From positions 41,799 to 105,798 of the forward strand of contig JADLHW010000011.1 in assembly GCA_020848615.1 (NCBI GenBank): a DNA stretch of 64,000 nucleotides, given 5' to 3'. The DNA comes from Thermoleophilia bacterium. GTDB lineage: Bacteria; Actinomycetota; Thermoleophilia; Miltoncostaeales; Miltoncostaeaceae. The notes under the pieces were generated by a model, which saw only the letters and a list, made by a program, of their open reading frames with translations, ran no database searches and was not told where the DNA came from. Of this stretch, positions 59,656-64,000 are shown piece by piece (position 1 is the stretch's first letter; the number at the start of each line of letters is the position of its first letter). The position numbers and the translations under genes are program-made.

Positions 59656-60168
59656 TCAGCCGGGCAGGTGCAGGTGCCGCTCCACGAGGGTCACGTCCCG
59701 CCATTCCCCGGCGATGCGGCCATGGCCGCGGTGGGTGCCCACCACCGAGAACCCGTGGCTCGCGGCCAGCGCCAGGCCCGGCGCGTTGTGCGGCAGGATC
59801 ATCCCCACCAGCTTCCAGTAGCCGTGTCCCGGCGCGCTGGCGATGAGGTGCTCCAGCAGATCGGCGCCCACGCCGGCGCCCCGGGCGTCGCGGGCGACGT
59901 ACACGGTGTACTCGGCCACCCCGGCGTACCAGGGCCGGTGCGAGAAGGGCGCCAGGGCCGACCAGCCGGCGACACGGCCGCCCAGCTCGGCGCAGTACAC
60001 GGGGGCGTTCCCCGGGCGGGCCGCGAGCCAGCGGCGGCGCTCGTCCTCCGGATGGGGCCCGGTGGCGAAGGTCGCGGTCCCGTCCCCGATGCCCTCGTCG
60101 TAGATGGCCCCGATGGCGCCGGCGTCGGCGGGCTGGGCGGGGCGGATGCGGAGATCGGGCGTGCTCAC
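59656..60168 (-). CDS. GNAT-family N-acetyltransferase, phosphinothricin acetyltransferase-like
   Basis: 170 residues from GTG 60168, the usual length of this subgroup. LRIRPAQPADAGAIGAIYDEGI, GWSALAPFSHRPWYAGVAEYTVYVARDARGAGVGADLLEHLIASA (acetyl-CoA P-loop RGAGVG) and HGFSVVGTHRGHGRIAGEWRDVTLVERHL match the Pat/MnaT group that acetylates amino-acid amines, such as methionine sulfoximine-like compounds. The E-x-T-V-Y-V strand supplies the catalytic region. The ORF-track extension to 61830 is antisense to znuAB. Confidence 0.87.
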   Translation of the reverse strand: MSTPDLRIRPAQPADAGAIGAIYDEGIGDGTATFATGPHPEDERRRWLAARPGNAPVYCAELGGRVAGWSALAPFSHRPWYAGVAEYTVYVARDARGAGVGADLLEHLIASAPGHGYWKLVGMILPHNAPGLALAASHGFSVVGTHRGHGRIAGEWRDVTLVERHLHLPG

Positions 60169-60205
60169 GGCTCGGCGGCAGTGTGCCACAGCCGGGGACG
60201 CCCGC

Positions 60206-60231
60206 TTGGCAATTCTGGTAGTCATTCCCAA
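60206..60231. promoter_or_regulatory. Zur/Fur-type operator candidate upstream of znuA
   Basis: TTGGCAATTCTGGTAGTCATTCCCAA: half-sites TTGGnAAT and ATTnCCAA form an inverted repeat around a 10-base centre. It lies 21 bases before the znuA GTG start in the divergent znuA/GNAT gap, and a Fur-family regulator closes the operon. This is the local arrangement expected for zinc-repressed uptake genes. Confidence 0.6.
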
Positions 60232-60252
60232 CAAGCGCCGCCCGGAGTGACC

Positions 60253-61173
60253 GTGACCCGCACCGCCCGTTCCCCGTACATCGCCGTCCTGACGGCCCTG
60301 CTGCTGGCCGTCCTGGCGGTCGCGGGGTGCGGCGGCGGCTCGGACGGCGGGTCCGGCGGGCCCCGGATCGCGGTGACCACCAGCGTGCTCGGGTCCGTGG
60401 TGCGGGAGCTGGTGGGCGACCGGGCCGAGGTGCGGGTGATCATGCCCAACGGCACCGACCCCCACGAGTTCCAGCCGTCGGCGAGGGACGCCGCGCGCCT
60501 CCGGCAGGCGGACCTGGTGGTGGTGAACGGCCTCGGTCTGGAGGAGTCGCTGGAGGATCCCCTCGCCGAGGCCCGGTCGGCGGGCGTGCCGGTGTTCACC
60601 GCCGGCGACCACGTGGACGTCCGCCGGTTCGGGCAGGGCGAGGCCACCGACGACGGCGCGGGCGCCGACGACCCCCACCTCTGGATGGACCCCGGGCAGA
60701 TGGAGCGGGTGGTGGCGGCGCTCGCGCCGGCCGTGGCCGACGCGACGGGCGTCGACGTCTCGGCGACCGCGACCTCCCTCGAGCGGCGCCTGTCGGCGCT
60801 GTCGGGCGAGCTCGCCGCCCGGGCGCGGACCATCCCGCCGGCCCGCCGCCTGCTGGTGACCGGCCACGAGTCGATGGGGTACTTCGCCCGGGCATACGGG
60901 TTCACCCTGGTGGGCGCGATCGTCCCGTCGCTGTCCTCCCAGGCGCAGGCGTCCGCGTCGTCGCTCGCGGAGCTGCGGGCGCGGATGACGGCGCGGGGCG
61001 TGCCGGTGATCTTCACCGAGGCGGGTACGCCGTCCGCGGTCGCCGAGGCGGTGGGCGACGCCACCGGTGCGCGCGTGGTGGAGGTGGCGACCCACACCCT
61101 CCCGGACGACGGCTCCTACCTCACGTTCATGCGCGACGTGATGGACCGGGTCGTCGCGGGCCTGCGGCCGTAG
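60253..61173 (+). CDS. znuA: Zinc ABC transporter substrate-binding lipoprotein ZnuA
   Basis: 306 residues from GTG 60253, with GGAG 5 bases upstream (GTG 60247 is the alternative). Lipoprotein signal ends in LAVAGC. Metal-site residues of the cluster A-I family are visible: His in PNGTDPHEF, His in DDPHLWMDP, His in VTGHESMGYFARAYG and the acidic FTEAGTPS. An acidic loop (GEATDDGAGADD) stands where other ZnuAs have a His-rich loop. It captures Zn(II) outside the membrane for ZnuBC. Confidence 0.92.
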   Translation: MTRTARSPYIAVLTALLLAVLAVAGCGGGSDGGSGGPRIAVTTSVLGSVVRELVGDRAEVRVIMPNGTDPHEFQPSARDAARLRQADLVVVNGLGLEESLEDPLAEARSAGVPVFTAGDHVDVRRFGQGEATDDGAGADDPHLWMDPGQMERVVAALAPAVADATGVDVSATATSLERRLSALSGELAARARTIPPARRLLVTGHESMGYFARAYGFTLVGAIVPSLSSQAQASASSLAELRARMTARGVPVIFTEAGTPSAVAEAVGDATGARVVEVATHTLPDDGSYLTFMRDVMDRVVAGLRP

Positions 61174-61182
61174 GGTGCCGGC

Positions 61183-62022
61183 GTGACGTCCCTCGCCGAG
61201 CCGTTCACGGACCCGTTCCTGCAGCGCGCCCTGGTGGCGGGCGTCCTGGTCGCGCTCGCCGCCGCGGTGGTGGGCACGTTCGTGGTGCTGCGCGGCCTGG
61301 CGTTCATCGGCGACGCCCTCGCCCACGGCGTCCTGCCCGGCATCGCCGTGGCCCTCCTCGCCGGCGGCCCCGGCATGGCGGGGGCCCTGGTGGGCGCCGG
61401 GGTGATGATCGGCGGCGTCACCCTCGTGACGCGCTCCTCGCGACTGTCCGGCGACACCGCGATCGGCCTGCTGTTCGTGGGGATGCTGTCGCTGGGCGTG
61501 GTGATCGTGTCCCGGTCGGCGAGCTTCACGGGCGATCTCACGCGCATCCTGTTCGGCGACGTCCTGGGCATCGGGTGGGACGACATCCAACTGCAGGCCG
61601 TGGTGACCCTCGCCGTGCTGGGCATCGCCGCCGTCTTCGCGCGGCCGTTCCTGCTGCTGTGCATCGACGCCGAGTCGGCGACCGTCGCCGGCTTCCGGGC
61701 GTCGCGGTACCACGCCCTCATGCTCGCCCTCATCGCGGTGACCGTCGTCGTGTCGTTCCAGGCGGTCGGCACGCTGCTGGTGTTCGGGATGCTGGTGGCG
61801 CCGCCCGCCACCGCGGCGCTGTTCGCGCACCGCGCGGGCACGATGATGGTCATCGCGGGGGTCATCGGGGCGGTGTCGGTGTGGGCGGGCCTCGCCCTCT
61901 CCTACGCGTACGACCTGGCCGCGGGCGCGAGCATCGTGCTGGTGCAGGTGGCGGTGTTCTTCGCGGCCCTCACGGCGAGCACCGTGGTGGAGCGCCGGGT
62001 GCCCGCGGGGGCGGCGTCGTGA
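61183..62022 (+). CDS. znuB: Zinc ABC transporter permease ZnuB
   Basis: 279 residues from GTG, about eight membrane spans. GTFVVLRGLAFIGDALAHGVLPGIAVALL is the conserved ABC-3 family region, followed by DTAIGLLFVGMLSLGVVIVSRS, the cytoplasmic LCIDAESATVAGFRASRYHAL coupling region and GTLLVFGMLVAPPATAALF. It forms the zinc channel with the ATPase encoded next. Coupled to znuC by a GTGA overlap. Confidence 0.93.
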   Translation: MTSLAEPFTDPFLQRALVAGVLVALAAAVVGTFVVLRGLAFIGDALAHGVLPGIAVALLAGGPGMAGALVGAGVMIGGVTLVTRSSRLSGDTAIGLLFVGMLSLGVVIVSRSASFTGDLTRILFGDVLGIGWDDIQLQAVVTLAVLGIAAVFARPFLLLCIDAESATVAGFRASRYHALMLALIAVTVVVSFQAVGTLLVFGMLVAPPATAALFAHRAGTMMVIAGVIGAVSVWAGLALSYAYDLAAGASIVLVQVAVFFAALTASTVVERRVPAGAAS

Positions 62023-62810
62023 GCGACGCCGTGCGGGCCGAGGGCGTGGCGGTGGGCTGGGATGGCCGCGCGGTGGTGGAGGGCATCACGCTGTCGGTCG
62101 CACCGGGCACGACCCTGGCGATCGTCGGCACCAACGGGTCGGGGAAGTCCACGTTCCTGCGCACGCTGGTGGGACTGCAGCCGCCGCTGGGCGGGACCCT
62201 GGAGGTGCTGGGGGACGCTCCGGGTGCCCAGCCGGCCCGGGTGGCGTACGTGGGGCAGTTCCACCCGCAGGGCTTCGTGCTGCCGTTGCGTGTGCGCGAC
62301 GTGGTGGCGATGGGGCGCTTCCCGCGGCTCGGGCTGCTGGGCCGCCCCGGCCCGGGGGACCGCGCCATGGTGGAGGAGGCCCTGGGGCGCATGGACATCC
62401 TGCCGCTGGCGCGCCGGGCGCTGCGCGAGCTGTCCGGGGGGCAGCGCCAGCGGGCGTACGTGGCCCAGGCCCTCGCGCAGCGCGCCGACCTGCTGGTGCT
62501 CGACGAGCCGGCGTCCGGCCTGGACCCCGCGGCGCGCGAGCTCCTCACCCGGGCGCTGGACGACGAGCGCGCCCGCGGCGCGGCGGTCATCCACAGCACG
62601 CACGACGTCCGCGAGGCCATGCTCGCCGACCAGGCCCTGCTGATGGCCGGGCGCGTGGTCGCGGTGGGCCCGCCCGCCCGGGCGGTGTCGCGGGAGGCGG
62701 TCATCGCCACGTTCGGCCTCGTGCTGGGCGACCTCCCGGACGGCACGCCCATCGCCCTCGACCCGGGCCACGCGCACGGCCACCACGACCCGCACGACCA
62801 CCACCACTGA
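62019..62810 (+). CDS. znuC: Zinc ABC transporter ATP-binding protein ZnuC with His-rich tail
   Basis: 263 residues, GTG in a GTGA overlap. Walker A GTNGSGKST, signature LSGGQRQRA, Walker B LLVLDEPASGLDP and the H-loop STHDVREAM are intact. The C-terminus GHAHGHHDPHDHHH contains eight histidines and could bind zinc on the cytoplasmic side, perhaps as a sensor or buffer; such tails are known on some zinc transporter ATPases. It energises ZnuB. Confidence 0.93.
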   Translation: MSDAVRAEGVAVGWDGRAVVEGITLSVAPGTTLAIVGTNGSGKSTFLRTLVGLQPPLGGTLEVLGDAPGAQPARVAYVGQFHPQGFVLPLRVRDVVAMGRFPRLGLLGRPGPGDRAMVEEALGRMDILPLARRALRELSGGQRQRAYVAQALAQRADLLVLDEPASGLDPAARELLTRALDDERARGAAVIHSTHDVREAMLADQALLMAGRVVAVGPPARAVSREAVIATFGLVLGDLPDGTPIALDPGHAHGHHDPHDHHH

Positions 62811-63190
62811 TGGGCCTGCGACTGCACCGCACCCCGGGGGAGCTGGCCGTGGTGCGCCTGGCGGCGGACGCCGCGGCGCCCGCGTGGGCGGCGGGCGGGT
62901 TCGTGTCGGTCACCCGCACGGACGCGGAGCTGTCGGTGGTGTGCGACGCGTCGGCGGTGCCCGAGACGTCCGCCGCCTCCGAGCGCGGCTGGCGGCGCCT
63001 GGAGGTGCGCGGCCCCCTGGACCTCGGGCTCACCGGCGTGCTGGCCGCAATCGCGGCGCCCCTCGCCGAGGCGGGTGTGCCGGTCTTCGTGATCTCCACG
63101 TACGACACCGACCACGTCCTGGTGCGGGCCGACCGGCTGGCCGACGCGGAGGCGGCGCTGCGCGCCGCCGGGCACGAGGTGGACGCGTGA
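62810..63190 (+). CDS. ACT-domain protein (CASTOR/DUF2241-like) between znuC and zur
   Basis: 126 residues, ATG in a TGATG overlap. MGLRLHRTPGELAVVRLAADAAAPAWAAGGFVSVTRTDAELSVVCDASAVP and RRLEVRGPLDLGLTGVLAAIAAPLAEAGVPVFVISTYDTDHVLVRADRL match the small tandem-ACT proteins whose second half carries the SxYDTDxxLV signature. They may bind amino acids. No link to zinc is known to me; conserved overlaps on both sides show it is part of the zinc operon transcript. Confidence 0.85.
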   Translation: MGLRLHRTPGELAVVRLAADAAAPAWAAGGFVSVTRTDAELSVVCDASAVPETSAASERGWRRLEVRGPLDLGLTGVLAAIAAPLAEAGVPVFVISTYDTDHVLVRADRLADAEAALRAAGHEVDA

Positions 63191-63681
63191 CCGCCCCGCA
63201 CCAGGATGCGCCGTCGGCGGGGTGGCTGGACCATGCCCGCACCGAGCTCGCCCGCGCGGGTCACCGCGCCGGCGGCGCCCGCACCGCGGTGCTCGAGCAG
63301 CTGGCGGGGGCGGGGTGCTGCCAGACCGCCCAGGAGATCCACGACCTGCTGCGCGGCACGGACCGGCGGCGGGTGGGGATCGCCTCGGTGTACCGGGTGC
63401 TCGACCAGCTGGTGGGCCTGCACCTGGTCACGAAGATCGAGTTCGGCGACGGGGTGTCCCGGTTCGAGGCCGCCCAGCCGGGCGGCCACCATCACCACCA
63501 CGTGGTCTGCACCGGGTGCGGGCGCGTCGACCCGTTCGAGGACCGGGACCTGGAGCGTGCCATCGCCGGCAGCGGGCGCCGCACGGGCTTCGAGGTGACC
63601 GACCACGACGTGGTCCTGCGGGGCCGCTGCCCGGACTGCGCCGGTTCACGGGGTGCGGGGGAGGTCAGTCCTCCGGGGTGA
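63187..63681 (+). CDS. zur: Fur-family zinc uptake regulator (Zur-like)
   Basis: 164 residues, GTG in a GTGA overlap. The winged-helix part is GHRAGGARTAVLEQLAGAGCCQTAQEIHDLLRGTDRRRVGIASVYRVLDQLVGLHLVTKIEFGDGVSRFE. The metal domain has HHHHHVVCTGCGRVDPFED with one CxxC and ends with the second, CPDC. Assignment to Zur instead of Fur rests on its place in the znuABC operon and the upstream inverted repeat. It would repress the operon when zinc is plentiful. Its last codons overlap the permease remnant by 17 bases. Confidence 0.85.
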   Translation: MTAPHQDAPSAGWLDHARTELARAGHRAGGARTAVLEQLAGAGCCQTAQEIHDLLRGTDRRRVGIASVYRVLDQLVGLHLVTKIEFGDGVSRFEAAQPGGHHHHHVVCTGCGRVDPFEDRDLERAIAGSGRRTGFEVTDHDVVLRGRCPDCAGSRGAGEVSPPG

Positions 63682-63871
63682 ACTGGATGGCGTTCCGCCG
63701 GCGTGCGAGCTGCGACAGGGCCACGGCCAGCACGAGGGCGCCTCCGTAGAACAGCTGCTGGATGAACGTGTCCACGCCGAGCTGCTGGAGCCCGGTGATC
63801 CCCGTGGCCAGGAAGTACACGGCGACCACCGCGCCGAACGGGTTGAACCGCCCCGGCTGGATCGTCGTCGC
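63665..63871 (-). pseudogene. C-terminal remnant of an ABC sugar transporter permease
   Basis: The minus strand reads TTIQPGRFNPFGAVVAVYFLATGITGLQQLGVDTFIQQLFYGGALVLAVALSQLARRR and ends NAIQFTPED-stop. This matches the last two membrane helices of RbsC-type sugar permeases. Upstream of about 63871 the similarity stops and the frame has no start codon, so it is a truncated leftover. It is missing from the ORF track because it lacks a start. Confidence 0.65.
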
Positions 63872-63961
63872 CCCCCGGGGGCTCGGCCCGGCAGGCGAAG
63901 CCGCGCGGCCTCGTCTACGTTTCGGGTGGTCCCTCCACCGACACGACCGTAGGAGCCGCCG

Positions 63962-64000
63962 ATGGCCGCCGACCGCGATCCCGATCCCAAGCTCGCCGAG
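63962..64000 (+). CDS. Start of an unidentified gene, 3' truncated
   Basis: ATG 63962 is preceded by AGGAG with a 6-base spacer. The visible 13 codons read MAADRDPDPKLAE. The product cannot be named from this. The preceding 90 bases, between the permease remnant and this start, would hold its promoter. Confidence 0.5.
   Translation, partial: MAADRDPDPKLAE

Noticed and set aside
63646-63990. 114-residue minus-strand ORF at the right edge
   Set aside because: Ser/Arg-rich translation with no motif; the neighbouring frame encodes the permease remnant instead.

Overview
The window is very G+C rich, with NTG starts dominated by GTG, tightly packed genes and long shadow ORFs on both strands. A Sec/Tat/MurJ-equipped, exopolysaccharide-rich bacterium with an F420-type LLM oxidoreductase, an AhpE-like peroxiredoxin, leaderless-looking promoters and NTGA gene junctions suggests a high-GC Actinomycetota, perhaps Thermoleophilia-like. 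That placement is inference; no rRNA or tRNA gene was seen.

Layout. 1-1915: a truncated bifunctional nuclease, a chorismate mutase, and tatA-tatC. 1912-28714 (all minus): a long run of surface-glycan genes. Read in transcription order it contains trehalose enzymes (treT-like, otsA-like), moaC, an LLM oxidoreductase, a secreted propeller-like protein, a clan-A glycoside hydrolase, a methyltransferase, a FlgD-like Ig protein, two Wzy/ligase-type polymerases, four GT4 genes (one fused to a polysaccharide deacetylase), an ATP-grasp ligase, a sugar-1-phosphate transferase, a Wzz-like chain regulator, two tandem PQQ-type propellers, a MurJ/Wzx flippase, a GT39-type transferase and an orphan ABC ATPase. 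28957-40340 (mostly plus): a second membrane glycosylation cluster (GT2, GT4, PIG-V-like, DUF2079, LPG-synthase-TM-like) led by a probably inactive M28-like protein. 40385-46643 (minus): a secreted subtilase, then a penicillin-binding protein operon. 47579-50674: a thiol/sulfur-redox locus, trxB-trxA-fmdB-csoR on minus under a palindromic CsoR/CstR-type operator, divergent from a DUF2892 gene and an ECF sigma factor fused to a zinc anti-sigma-like domain. 50902-60168: a WbaP-like glycosylphosphotransferase, two MFS transporters, rlmN, a peroxiredoxin, lipB with a degenerate E2 paralogue, and a GNAT. 60206-63681: a Zur-type box followed by znuA-znuB-znuC-ACT-zur. The right edge holds a permease remnant and the first codons of another gene.

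How they work together. The glycan genes form a plausible Wzx/Wzy-type pathway: initiation on undecaprenyl phosphate, GT4 extension, flipping, polymerisation, chain-length control and surface modification. The most noteworthy signals are the CsoR-family redox operon, whose regulator keeps both cysteines but has Arg where copper sensors carry His; a dihydrolipoyl acyltransferase paralogue that has lost both the lipoyl lysine and the catalytic His; two genes that appear to start at CTG; and a strand-specific hairpin in front of the Wzz-like gene.
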